A DNA stretch of 64,000 nucleotides, taken from contig CM057472.1 in NCBI GenBank assembly GCA_030035585.1, forward strand, positions 89,091,601-89,155,600, read 5' to 3'. The position numbers and the translations under genes were made by a program. The stretch comes from Dugong dugon. Its lineage: Eukaryota > Chordata > Mammalia > Sirenia > Dugongidae. A model generated the notes under the pieces. The model was not told the origin of the DNA, did no database searches, and worked only from the letters and a program-made list of their open reading frames with translations. Of this stretch, positions 47,420-58,959 are shown in pieces (the first letter of the stretch is position 1; every line of letters begins with the position of its first letter).

Positions 47420-47730
47420 GAAACTGAGAGCTAGATATGACCATATAACTAAGTTCTGGTCAATGGCATATGAACATAAATGATGTGTGCAACTTCCAGC
47501 TTCCATTACAGAGAAATTACATGCCTTTGCTTTCTTTCTTTTTTTCTGGATACAATGCAGATATAAAGTTGGAAGTGGAACAGGTATCTTGGATCATGAG
47601 AAGAAAGCAGTATATTGAGGACGGTGGAGTAAAAAGACAAAAGGAACCCAGATTTCTGACACTGCAGTATCAGCATATCTGCCCTGGACAGCTTATGTTT
47701 GCATTGTTACATGACAGTTAATTTCTATCT
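47420..47730 (+). repeat. Old LTR-like repeat (MaLR/ERVL-type or similar)
   Basis: CCATATAACTAAGTTCTGGT, GATGTGTGCAACTTCCAGCT, ATCTTGGATCATGAGAAGAA and CTGCCCTGGACAGCTTATGT occur in the order of a common mammalian medium-reiteration repeat whose family I cannot name with certainty. The 83-aa frame 47470-47721 lies within it and is not a gene. Confidence 0.5.
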
Positions 47731-47989
47731 TATCTAACCCATTACTACTTTGGGGTTTCTATGAACTACAATCATACCTAACTCTAATATAAAGGTATGA
47801 GAATCTAAATTATCACGGTATTAAAGGTAATAAAAATAAGGCAGATTTGAGAGGTGAAATGAAAAACTGAATTTATATTTCCAAGCTCAATTACCTTCTA
47901 TCCCCTTTCACTTCCTAAAATAACTCTTACTGTACTGTCTATAAATACTCTTCTCCCTTAACTTCTTACTTACTAAGTTCACTGGTTCT

Positions 47990-48290
47990 CTTCTCTAAAC
48001 AAGGCCATCCACTTCAACCTTGCTTTTCCTGTCACCAAATTACCCCAACCCTTAAGTAGCCCGGCAAATTCTTACGGTTTGATTACCTCAAAGGTTCACT
48101 TCCGCTATTCCTACTTCCAGTTTCTAACCACTTCAATCTATTCTGCACACTGCTTCTGCATCTGTATTCCTGTACACCAGATTTACCATGTTCCAACCAA
48201 CCCCTGATTAAAAACTATCAATGGCTCCCTATTGGCTAAATAGTTAAGCTAACACCTCATACCCCTTAAACTTGCAAGGATCATGACAGA
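47990..48290 (-). mobile_element. Possible L2/CR1-type LINE fragment
   Basis: TATCAATGGCTCCCTATTGG, then CTAAATAGTTAAG, with CT-rich upstream text, resembles old CR1/L2 LINE sequence. Low certainty. Confidence 0.35.
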
Positions 48291-48635
48291 GAATGCAAAG
48301 TGATCACAGCACTGTTTCCAAAAATGTAGCCAAAGAATCCTCAACAGAATGCTTCAGTGGCCAGAACCAACCATTAGGAACTGGAAGAAATCCATTTGTA
48401 TTCCTGAATCTAAAAGATCAAGTAATTTTAGGACCCTAGACTATGTATAATTGCTTTCCCAAACTGTAATACATATTACCACCTACGAACCCAAACAGAC
48501 AAAATATGAAAGACTCTGAAATGAAATAAACACTTTCTGGGTGTCATCAATGGAAAACTCATTTTTTGTCTAGCATACCTTCCTTGATTTTCTGATTCTA
48601 TGAGATCTCTGTACCTGTCATTGTCTTTTATAACT

Positions 48636-48658
48636 ATTATTATTATTATTATTATTTT
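48636..48658. repeat. (ATT)n microsatellite
   Basis: About seven ATT units in a row. Confidence 0.9.
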
Positions 48659-48659
48659 A

Positions 48660-49690
48660 TAACTCTCTGAGTTACAGACAACTGATAGCAATGCAAGTGA
48701 TTGTTGTCAATGGACAAGCAAAAAATTGTGTCTGGTGGAGGTTCAATCGATTTATCTCCTCACACGTGGAAGAAACTAGTTTTGCATCTATTTTAAACTC
48801 ATTTCAGCCCTTGTTAATACCTAAATATGTATGATTTTTGAATGCTCCTTTAAGCCAGTTGTAACATCTTGTTGGTTACCTAATTAATTAATGAATTAAA
48901 TAAAATCTTTGACATGAGTCATTTTACATTTGTATGAGTCATAATTTTATCTTTTTTTTCAAATCTATGTTCTTTTAACAGACCCCCATGTTCATTACTA
49001 CCTTCATTTTTATTATATCCTTAATGTAGAATGCTTTCTCTGCCTCTGTATTCAACACTACCAATTCTTCCCGTTTCAGAGACAAATTTCACGTCCTCCA
49101 TTATGTCTGCCAACTACAAAATCCATGACTTTCTATGATGCAACTAGACCACAGTGATGTCTTAAATTGTTTCTGCAATTATCTTTCCTTCACAATATCT
49201 CCTACCAAATGTATTAATTATGCCATTCATGTGTGGTAGACAACATATTTTTATCTTATATAATTTATTTATATGCAAGTATCTTCTCTCCTTAATTACA
49301 GCGTAAATTCCTTGAGGGCACAGGACATAACTTATTTTCCCTTTTCTCCTCCTCAGTGTCAACATAGTGCCTAATAAATATCCATTGGCTGAGTCTCGTC
49401 AGGGGCCAAAACTGGGGCTCTCAATCAGGTAATCACTTGGCTTTATTTGGAGAATCAACTTTCTATATTTTGGCTGCAAGTGGTTGCTTCCCAGAAGAAC
49501 TCACACCAACCTTCAGTGAAGATAGTCAGAGCTTCTGCAGAACACCAAACATAGCATTGGCCAGAAAGATCAGAAAATAAAGAATAAACTGATGTGATTC
49601 TGGGGAATTTTTTTCCCTTAACTGTTGGACTGGTACTATTTATATCTATATACCTAAGTATAGTGTTATGTGAGGGTCAGATACAGTCAG
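48660..49690. other. Intronic DNA with an L2-like tail
   Basis: No gene seen. TAAATTCCTTGAGGGCACAG, then GCCTAATAAATATCCATTGG, at about 49304-49390 resembles a LINE2 3' end. Confidence 0.45.
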
Positions 49691-49694
49691 CTTA

Positions 49695-49830
49695 ACATTC
49701 ACTCATTCATTCATTCACAAATATTTATTCTCTACTATGTCTCAGGCATTTTTTCAGGGCCCTAGAGATACATCTGCAAATAAAATGGAATTTTTGATCC
49801 GAAGTGTTTATCTGCTAGTGAAGGAGAGAG
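49695..49830 (+). mobile_element. LINE2 fragment
   Basis: ATTCATTCACAAATATTTAT, ACTATGTCTCAGGCATTTTT and AGATACATCTGCAAATAAAA match the L2 3'-end pattern. An (ATTC)n run precedes it. Confidence 0.6.
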
Positions 49831-50065
49831 AAAAGTTGAGGGTAATGGGGCAAAATGGACACAGGATTTTGACCTAAGCACATAGACAACTGAATTGGTG
49901 ACAAGCCAAACCAAGCTTCTCATTATGACCAGACTATCTTATCTTTAGGTATTAAAACTACTGAAACTTTAAAATCAATCTACTGTAAAAACTTCTAATG
50001 GAAGTATGACATTTATGATGACATTTCAAATATTTGATGATTTGTCTCACCATAATATATACTCT

Positions 50066-50252
50066 GGGAGCTCTGGTGGTGCAGTGGTTAAAATGCTTGA
50101 CTGCTAACCAAAAGGTCAGTGGTTTGAAATCACCAGTAGCTCCAAAGGAAAAAGATGTGGCAGTCTGCTTCCGTGGAGATTTACAGCCCTGGAAACCCTA
50201 TGGGGTTGCTATGAGTTGGAAGCAACTCAACAGCAGTGGGTTTGCTTTGGTT
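50066..50252 (+). mobile_element. AfroSINE (long form), plus strand
   Basis: GGGAGCTCTGGTGGTGCAGT head, the GATGTGGCAGTCTGCTTCCG middle module and a GGGTTTGCTTTGGT tail. TAATATATACTCT flanks it exactly at 50053-50065 and 50253-50265. Confidence 0.94.
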
Positions 50253-50956
50253 TAATATATACTCTAAGTGTAACATCATATGGATCCTAAATACCAACCC
50301 AAACAAATGCAGACCACCAGCACTTTTCTGTGGTTTAAGTGATGAGTTGTGAGATAATAACAAATGATCTTGAGATCACTTTCATCATATGTGATTTTAT
50401 GAACTATAAAATACTTCAGCAGCTGAACAGTCTGCTAAGTGTATTAAATCAACTCCTTGTAATACCGTACAAAGCCAAAAGACTTCATAATATTTGAGCG
50501 GTAATATTATTACTGAACATTTTAATTTTTATGGTTTTACTTATGATAATTACTTCAAATTAAAGCCATCTTGAGAAAACGGCTACTGTAAAGAATCTAG
50601 TCCATTTAATCAATTTATTTTTCTTATGATGACTTTTTCTTTTTACATTTATTCCTAGGGGAACCCTTAGAATAAGGCACTTAAGAGTCTATCTCAAAGT
50701 ACTTTGTTAGTAAAGAGATTAAATAAACAACAAGGACTAATCAATGTAAATAACAGTTATACACTTTTGATTGTTGTTGGTATAATTTTCAGTTTCATGT
50801 GGCATATTATTATAATTCAGATTAAATAAGAAATAACAAGCAATCACATAACGGTAATGATAACCTAACATTTGTATGGTCCTAAATATTTTTATATATA
50901 TTTTCTCTCTTAATTTTCAAAACAACCTGATAAAATAGGTAACCATAGCCATTTTG

Positions 50957-51287
50957 GGAGCCCTGGTGGTGCAGTGGTTAAAGAGCTTGACTGCTAACCA
51001 AAAGGTCGGCAGTTTGAACCCACCAGCTGCTCCTTGGAAACCCTAAGGGGTAGTTCTACTCTGTCCTATAGGGTCACTATGAGTTGGAATAGACTCAATG
51101 GCAATGAGTTGGTTTGGTTTGGTGGTGCAGTGGTAAAGAGCTCAGCCGCTAACCAAAAGGTCAGCAGTTCAAATCCACCAGGTGCTCCTTGGAAACCCTA
51201 TGGGGCAGTTCTACTCTGTCCTATAGGGTCGCTCATCAGTTGGAATTGACTCACTGGCAACAGATTTTTTCTTTTTTTTTGGTTTTT
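50957..51287 (+). mobile_element. Dimeric AfroSINE, plus strand, one target duplication
   Basis: Unit 1 (50957 to about 51119) has a full head GGGAGCCCTGGTGGTGCAGT and tail. Unit 2 (about 51120-51287) starts directly at GGTGGTGCAGTGGTAAAGAG with no flank between them. ATAGCCATTTTG lies only outside the pair (50945-50956 and 51288-51299). The pair therefore appears to have inserted as a single dimeric unit. Confidence 0.85.
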
Positions 51288-51299
51288 ATAGCCATTTTG

Positions 51300-51501
51300 A
51301 GGAGATTTGGTAGCGCAGTGCTTAAGCACCCACTGGCTGCTAATGAAAACGTCATCAGTTCGAACCCATCAGGCCTGAGGGAGAAAGATGTGACAGTCTG
51401 CTTCCGTAAAGATTTACAGTCTTGGAAACACTATGGGGCAGTTCCACGCTGTCCAATAGGGTCTCTATGAGTTGGAATCGACTTGACAGCAATGGAGCTG
51501 G
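51300..51501 (+). mobile_element. AfroSINE (long form), older, plus strand
   Basis: The diverged head (AGGAGATTTGGTAGCGCAGT) with the AGATGTGACAGTCTGCTTCC middle module lies between ATAGCCATTTTG (51288) and ATAGCAATTTTT (51502-51513), a degenerate target duplication. The dimer later entered its left flank. Confidence 0.83.
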
Positions 51502-51513
51502 ATAGCAATTTTT

Positions 51514-53139
51514 ACTGAAGAAGGAAACAAATGATTTGCTAGATATTGTATAAGTGGCATTTAGTACACTGAACCCAGATCCTTAAAATTGAAAATTTAG
51601 TTTTTATGCATGCTCTTAGAAAGAGCATTCAATTTATGAGCCAAATCCTGTAGGCAAGATACTTCTTATAGATAAGTAAAATATATGTGAAGGAACACGG
51701 AACATTTCATTTACCTACAATCTCATCATACTGGCACTGAGAAGGTCAGTGTACTCTCCAAACGGCCCAGTTAAATTTAATAAAGAGCTTATTTACTTGT
51801 TAGGGCCTAGACACTGTCAATCAAAACCCTTGCTTACACAGCACTAAATATACTCTATTAAGGTATCTTTCCTCATACGCACAAAATAAAGACCTTATTC
51901 TTTATTAACCTTATTGTTTAAAGGTTTCTTATTTTGTTCTGATCATTAAAACAATAAAAAGAGAAAATAAAAACACTAATACTCCAAAATAGCCACTCTA
52001 TTTTATGTATTTCCTTAGTCTTTTTTTCTAGGTAAAAATACGCATATTCAAAATTTGCATCATAGTCTCTATATAGTTCTACATACAGTTCTATCTATTA
52101 CTTTTTTCTTTTTACATAACAGCATATACATATTTATTTTTTGAAAATATAACTTTTTATGGCCGAATAATATTCTATCATATGGTGGTACCATAGTTTA
52201 TTTTACTATTCCTCCAGTTTACATCATTTTTATTATTAAAAAGTGATTATTTATAGAAGTTATATGGCAGAGTGAGGAATAAAGCAGAGTAACAAAAACA
52301 GAGACAAGAATAAAATCACAACCCATAATTCTTGCCTAATAAGCTGCTATTATTAGCCTTCTCCTTCTGTCCTATTCTTTTTTCATATGCCTATGATTAT
52401 GTTATAATTAAAGTACATATAATTTTATATCTTGAATTTGTTTCCATTTAACATTATATTGTAAGCATTTTCCATTCATTGTGGCATGTTGAGTAGAAAC
52501 TCCATACTTTACCTAACCATTACTTAACCCGAGACAATAAGTGGCCCCCTTTTCTTTTAAAAATAAACACTTTTCAATAAAATTGCAGTCATCTAGTCTT
52601 TACATATCCATACATCAAAAATATTATTTTCATGAGCAGATTCTGCAAGTAAGATTACTGAAAAAAGACTAGACAGCTTTTATCATTTTTCTAGACATTA
52701 GTAAAAAGAATCTAAAAAACCTGAATGTTGAAAACCTGGACCTCAAAGTATAAATAGCAACCTATCTCAGTTTCTTATGAGCCGGTTGTCTTAGTAATTA
52801 TGAAATATAAAAAGTATATACAAGCTATTGATCACAGTTTTCCATAAATAAGTACATCACAGCATCAGCAGTTCTGGGATAGCAGTGGCCAGTTAAATAT
52901 GTTCACATTTTTTGTTATTTTGTGTGTGTTTGTGGTTTTTATTTTATTTTATTTTTTTTCATTTTAAAAGATCATATCCACATACCTTCTTGGTGTAGTT
53001 TAGCTGATTTTCCCCTCTTAATCCTTGATGCGGTTTTAGAAATGTTTTCTGGAACTGCTTCCTTTGTGGAGTGCTTTAAATCCACAACAGGAGAGAGGAG
53101 TAATTCTGATACAAGGATAAAGAAAACGCCCCGACTTAC
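51514..53139. other. Intronic DNA with possible old L1 traces
   Basis: AT-rich. Text at about 52140-52230 (ATGGCCGAATAATATTCTAT and nearby) resembles old L1 3' regions but is too diverged to place. No exon recognised until 53140. Confidence 0.4.
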
Positions 53140-53163
53140 CGTTTCTAATGCAATTACACGGTC
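53140..53163 (-). CDS. Candidate 24-nt coding microexon, phase 0-0
   Basis: On the minus strand the acceptor ATTATGCTTTCTTTGCAG is followed by 24 nt and a perfect donor GTAAGT. Read in phase 0 it encodes DRVIALET. Of the other frames, one meets a stop and one gives a Cys-rich octamer. The phase-0 reading joins in frame to the exon at 4826-4903 to give DRVIALET-STRVALDHLES, which keeps hydrophobic residues at helical spacing across the junction. Such a short exon usually needs enhancer help for splicing, and microexons of 3-27 nt are often neuron- or muscle-specific. That last point is general knowledge, not shown here. The host gene is not identified. Confidence 0.6.
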
Positions 53164-54400
53164 CTGCAAAGAAAGCATAATATAGAATTATAAAACAAAA
53201 CTATTAAAAAAAAACTTTTTAAGTTTACTTAATTTTCAAGTTTTCCACTTACCCTCTGTTAGGAATAATTTATTAAAAATGTGAAAAATGAAAATTCCTA
53301 CTAAGATTGATCTCTATGATAAAAAAAAAATCATGAAAGGATCATTGTACCTTATCTCATCTCAGCTAGTGTTAGGACCACAGGGTTTAACCATAAATTC
53401 AGCTTTGGTTACCGAAAGGACTAGATCTTACCACTTCTGCATTGGTAAAATTATTTATCTACATAAGGATATATAAATATTAGATAGATTAAATATATGA
53501 ACCACAATAAGACAATAGTAGCAACATACAGAAGGAAGTTTCCAAGGTTTAAGTCTAATTGGGAGAACAGAACATGTGGCTAAGATTAGACCTTCAAAAA
53601 GCAGTCCTTAGAATTCAGCACATGTACTGGCTCTCAATGAGGTATACAGTGCAAAATGTGGTCTCACAGGGAGGTAAAAGTTCAGACGTAAGAATAACTT
53701 CATCAGAAGAAATTACTAAGTAAACTGTTATTGAAAACAAGGCAGGGGGAAAAAAAAAAAAAGCTAGGCCACCTGCAGCCATCCTGAACCCAGATGGGCT
53801 TTCACTACCTATAGCATCTGAGAAGGTTTTACAGAAATACTGGTTTTAAAAGGGGTCATTAATAATATTGCTTTTTTTTTTTTTTTTTTTTAAAGGTAAG
53901 AAAATATATTCTCGGTAGTTATATTCTCAACTCTTTCCAGAGGTGGCAGCTACAACAGGAAGCCTTAACTAAATAAGAGAGGCTGAACTGAGGAGAGAGG
54001 AGAGTGAAGGTTTAAGAAAAAGGAAAGCCATCATTCTTAGGAGAGCCAAGACCATGTTTCTTCTCTACTCTTGTTTTAAGAAGTTGGAGAAGTCTCTGAA
54101 ATCTCAATTTCTTTTTTGCTCAGTCAAATTTGTTAATCATTTATCCTAACAGGGATGAGGAGAAAAATGGTGCAGAAAGCTACCCAGCTCAGATCTCTTG
54201 CAACCCTGCAGGGACTCCCAAAGACTCACGACATTTCGGGGCGGAATGAAATTGACCCTCACCTGCATTCTCTCAGCCTCACCTTCAACATGGAGGGCTC
54301 ACATCTGCCTCTGGGGCTCTGAAACCCGACCTCCAGCCCTCAGACTGGGTGACTGAGTTGAGCATTTCTACCCTTTAAACATTTGGCTATGTGGGCACAA
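53164..54400. other. Intronic DNA, no firm feature
   Basis: Contains a 21-base T run at about 53871-53891 and an A run at about 53751-53762. On the minus strand, donor-like GTGAGG motifs occur at 54262 and 54281 (plus-strand CCTCAC), but no matching acceptor and frame were found. Confidence 0.4.
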
Positions 54401-54818
54401 ATTAAAATGAGTATATTAATGCAAAATCAGCCGAAAGCAGACTGTTTTTAGCAATATCATCTGTTTAACTGCATTTTGTTGACATACTTGAGAGGATGTC
54501 GCCCTCACTCCCATGATTTTCATAAAATAGCTGCTTTTTTTGGGCAACTTGTGTACTATCACATTTGAGCACTTCATAATAAATGCACATGGTGCCTCAA
54601 GGGGGCTTTGAGCTGTGGTTACTCGGCATTTTATTCACCATTCAGTCAGCTTTATCATTCTATGCAGACTAAACAGAACCACTCATTAGATGCCTTGTAC
54701 GAGACAGCCTTTGGGCAGTCTCACATTTATAGGAACCGTATTAGAAGGCTGAAAATATTTACAGAGCCTATTTGCACATAAAGTTTTCCCTACACTATGG
54801 GTTTGTGTGCTGTTAATT
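54400..54818. other. Repeat-free block, candidate conserved non-coding element
   Basis: About 420 bp with no recognisable repeat, few simple runs and balanced composition, between a degenerate region and an AfroSINE. Text such as AATAAATGCACATGG and TAAAATGAGTATATTAATG is rich in homeodomain-like TAAT motifs. Conservation cannot be judged from one sequence. Confidence 0.25.
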
Positions 54819-54828
54819 ATTTAAGATT

Positions 54829-55020
54829 AAAAACAAACAAACCCAATGGCGTTCAGTCAATTCTGACTCATAGTGACCCTAGGGGACAGAGCAGAACTGC
54901 CCTATAGGGTTTCCAAGGCTGTAGTCTTTACAGAAGCAGGCTGTGGAGCAGCTGGTGGGTTCAGAGCACCAACCTTTAGATTAGCAGCCAAGTGCTTAAC
55001 CACTGTACCACCAGGGCTCC
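54829..55020 (-). mobile_element. AfroSINE (long form), minus strand
   Basis: Tail AACCCAATGGCGTTCAGTCA at the left, head GGAGCCCTGGTGGTAC on the minus strand at the right. ATTTAAGAT flanks both ends (54819-54827 and 55025-55033). Confidence 0.92.
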
Positions 55021-55197
55021 TTTCATTTAAGATCAGCATATTTTAAAAGCACACATACAGCTGATTCAAAACAGGTGACTGCATTAAATTCTGTTTGCCT
55101 TAATTCATATCTCAGTGTTTGGCAAAGATAAATTACTTTAACTATAATTTATGTATTAGTATCTTCAGTTTACTTAAGTATATGTTCCATGATTTTT

Positions 55198-55370
55198 GGA
55201 GCCCCGGTGGCACAGTGGTTTAAGAGCTCAGCTGCTAACCAAAAGGTTGGCAGTTTGAATCCACCAGCTGCTCCTTGGAAACCCTCTGGGGCAGTTCTAC
55301 TCTGTCCTACAGGTTCACTGTGAGTTGGAATCGACCCGATGGCAACAGGTTTGGTTTCTTTATTTATTTA
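55198..55370 (+). mobile_element. AfroSINE (short form), plus strand
   Basis: GGAGCCCCGGTGGCACAGTG to a tail with a TTTATTTATTTA run. TTCCATGATTTT(T/A) flanks it at 55185-55197 and 55371-55383. Confidence 0.94.
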
Positions 55371-55383
55371 TTCCATGATTTTA

Positions 55384-58350
55384 TAAGATCCTAGTGTATA
55401 AGATTATGGACCTAAATGATCAAAACATCTCCATTTTGTTAAAATATAAATGTCAATAAATAATGCACTTGGATGCAATTTAAGTTTTTATTTGTTTGTT
55501 TATAATCTACTTCATTCCAAAACAGTACTGAGACTTTCAATGTAAAAATGTATAGAATATTTTTTTAAAAAAAGGAAATTAGGGAAATAAGAAATTCAGT
55601 TTACTAACCTGAATTTCAATAACTGAATTTGCCTACCTACAATAGCTGATAACAGATACCAGGAATTACTGCCAATTAGTGAGCTTTCTCTAAACTATAC
55701 AGGGTTTTCTTTTTTTTTTTTTTTAAACTTACTTGTAGTCTACAAATAAAAAGAAATTACTCTCAGTCCTTCTGAACTTATTACTTGCTTTTAAAACTTA
55801 AAAAATATATTTTGAAAAATTTAAATGGTTGCAGTTTTTGCTTTTGGCACATAATATTATAATCCTGTATAAAAAAGAATTAAGCTACTTTAAATCTTTA
55901 TTCTCAAACAAAATACTTACATACTTTCTATCATGTTCTTGTTGTTAAAACAGAGGCTAACCTAAGCTAGTATTGTGGCATTGATGCAGTCCATGGGAGA
56001 AGGAAAAAAAAAAAAGCCAGTATATGTTCTAGAATGAACATATAATTACACGAAAATACTATATCTTTCTTCAGCTCTCCCATCCTCCCTAGGGCTGCAG
56101 TTGTTTTTTTTTTTTTTTCCTTTTTAATCTCCAATCTTCATTTCAACAGATTTTATCTTCAAGCTCAGCCTGAAGGCTGAACACCTTCTCCCCACCCCCA
56201 ACTCCGGCACCTGAAAAGAAATGCAGTGTTAGGAAATTGAAGGGGTGCAGGGGTCAGGAGGTGGGAAGAGTGGAGACGGAAGACAGCCTCCAGAAGTAAT
56301 GAAGAAACTGTCACTATAATCATGCTACTTCGGGTGGTTGTAATAAATCAGTGGTTCATATTTTTATTTACATACTTTGAGAGTCTGATGATGAAAGCTT
56401 GATCTTCTCCCCAGGAAAATGTACATTATACACAACACACACATACATACATATATATTTTCACATACAGTAGCAAATTAGGAGAATCACAAACCCTCAA
56501 AAGCCCGCCCATGGGCTTCTAAACTCCAAATAAAAACACCGGAAATAAGATGTAAAGAATATTAAATTATACAACCAAATTAGTTCATTAAACTAAATCT
56601 ATTTATTTCTTTTATGAAATATTTCTAGATAATTTATACCAATTACAAAGAAAGAAATAATTGTGAATATAAGGGCCCAAGGCACAGGTAAAAAATACGA
56701 AACTCTAAGCAGGTATGGAGGGTGAAATATAAATCAAAGGAGGAATTTTCTTCACATATTTTGAAAAAAGACAGCTGGAAGGAAAAAAAAATCTTTTTGG
56801 TTGCTTTTTTTTTGTAACCTAATAGTCCCTTTTCCACTATACTTTCATTCTATCTAAGGTGGGGGTGGGAGGAGTCCAAGAAACAACTAAAATGTCAACA
56901 AATAATTATTTTGATGTTGATTCTTATAGATTATACATGTAGTTCACTGCACAGTAATTGAGTTACAATGTAGAGTACTAATATTCCTATTGATAACTAA
57001 ATATTACACAAATTTCCAAGCAAAAATAATGCTCATAACATCATGTTTTAATTTATTCTGAACTTGACAGATCAAATAGGGAAAGCCATATTTTGGAGAA
57101 GGCATACAGCATATGTCCTATAAAAAGATGTATTTTAGCTTTTATGGTAAGTTAGTAACCTTCCTTCAGTTGTCTATATTCATTTGCTACTTGGTCACAG
57201 TGGGATCTATATTAGAATTCATGAATGAACCAAGGCATATTCATTAGCATCACTGAAGATGGGCAAATATTTGTAGGCCAAGTTACAAAATGAGCACTAA
57301 ATGGATCCTTGGTATCTGAATCCCTGATCATTAACAGTTTATTTGATTCAACTGAGTCAATCAATTAGCAACATTGATCCATCCATCCTGTCTAAGAGAG
57401 AAACTGAAAGGGTTATAGGTCTAAATAATCAGGCTCTTTTGCCCCTGGTAAGAACAGTTGAATAGGTCTAGTGACTTAATTCATCACAATAATGCAGCAC
57501 TTTCCAAGAATGCTTTAAATACGTCCATTAGCATATGAAAAAGAACAATACTGGCATAAAAATATAACAAGAGTCTCTATCCCTTCCAAGTCTAAGAAGC
57601 TTTAAGAGTATAGAACAATTCTGGAAACTTGTCTGGGACTGAAGGGCTATGATGGACATCTATTTTTCAAAAACACAAATCCACAGTGAGGACTCCTATC
57701 AGTGTTCGAAAAGCACAAAGCCTCTCTTCTGGAGGAAAAATCCACTCTGTTTCACCCAAAAGGAATAGTGCTTGCCATTCTTCCTGTCAGCCCTAACTCT
57801 GTTTAATCAGAACTCACACTTTACCTGTTATTTCCTATATGAAGGCTACAGAAGGAAATGCAAATATGTACTATTTTTTCTCTAGGAATTTTCCACATGA
57901 CAATCCATTGCATTTAACAAATTGCCAATTGTTAGTCAAATAATTAAGTGATTTAGAAATAATATCAAGTGCATTATTTTCCAAGCTTCAAGATATTAAA
58001 AAAGAAAAAGAAATGGCCTTTATTAACCATGACACACACACACACACAAATCAGCATTACATATCATGATTTAAAATAAATTAAAACAATATAAAGAGAA
58101 ATAAAATTGCAAACAACCTCAATATTGCAACACTCACTCCCCCCTCAAAAAAACCTTTAAAACATAGCATAAACTGGCTTTGAAGATACCAAATGCATCA
58201 ATGGTCTATACACAAAATTGCATGTTATCTCCTAAAAGTCAGACAAAGTTTTCCCATATTTCAGAAAAACTTTAGGATTGATGGTATAAAAGCAGCTTGC
58301 AGTGGTTTCCAAATCATCAGTGTTTAATTTAGCCATCATTAGAGACCTGT
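55384..58350. other. Unique intronic DNA, nearly repeat-free
   Basis: About 3 kb without clear interspersed repeats. T runs lie at about 55710-55724 and 56104-56120, and a GC-richer block at about 56150-56290. A short CA run is at 58032-58047. No exon with both splice signals and an open frame was found. Confidence 0.4.
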
Positions 58351-58362
58351 ATTCAAGCTTTC

Positions 58363-58572
58363 AGAGCCCTGGCGGCACAGTAGTTCAGCACTTGGCTGCT
58401 AACTGAAAGGTCAGTGGTTCCAATTCACCAGCTGCTCCGCGGGAGAAAGACGTAGCAGTCTGCTTCTATAAAGATTTATAGCCTGGGAAACATTATGGGG
58501 CAGTTCTGCTCAGTCCTATAGGGTCGCTATGAGTCAGAATAGACTCAGTGGCAATGGGTTTGGTTTTTGGTT
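58363..58572 (+). mobile_element. AfroSINE (long form), plus strand
   Basis: AGAGCCCTGGCGGCACAGTA head, GACGTAGCAGTCTGCTTCTA module, GGTTTGGTTTTTGG tail. ATT(C/G)AAGCTTT(C/G) flanks it at 58351-58362 and 58573-58584. Confidence 0.93.
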
Positions 58573-58789
58573 ATTGAAGCTTTGTTAACTCTTCATAGCT
58601 GCTTACATGACCTTTTTAAGTCACCTACTTCAGGGTCCAAATAACACAACAGGAATATTGAAAAGAAAACCATGGCAAGCTATTATGATTTTGTCTAAAA
58701 AGTTATCAGTTAAAAAAAAATTTTTTTTTTTTGATTTATCAAGAAAAGCCAGTTTAAAGGGGCGTATCATATCCTAGAAAAGGATCAAA

Positions 58790-58959
58790 AGCAAGGAAAA
58801 TCTCCAATGAGATGGATTAACACAATAGCCACAACAATGGACTCAAAGTCACCAACTACCATGAAGATGGGCACAATGTTGAAGAACTGGGCAACTTTTC
58901 TTTTCTGTTATACGTAAGTCAGAGCTGACTTGATGGCAACTAACAGCAACAACAAAAAC
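58790..58959 (+). mobile_element. RTE/BovB-like LINE, extreme 3' end
   Basis: The plus strand reads AATGAGATGGATTAACACAA, then AACAATGGACTCAAAGTCAC, TCTGTTATACGTAAGTCAG, GATGGCAACTAACAGCAACA. It corresponds, in opposite orientation, to the 5641-5980 fragment and ends in the CAACAA-type tail. Strongly 5'-truncated. Confidence 0.7.

Noticed and set aside
47470-47721. 83-codon plus-strand frame as a small gene
   Set aside because: It lies within an old LTR-like repeat and has no splice or start context.
54260-54300. Pair of GTGAGG donor-like motifs on the minus strand
   Set aside because: No acceptor with a polypyrimidine tract and continuous open frame could be matched to them.
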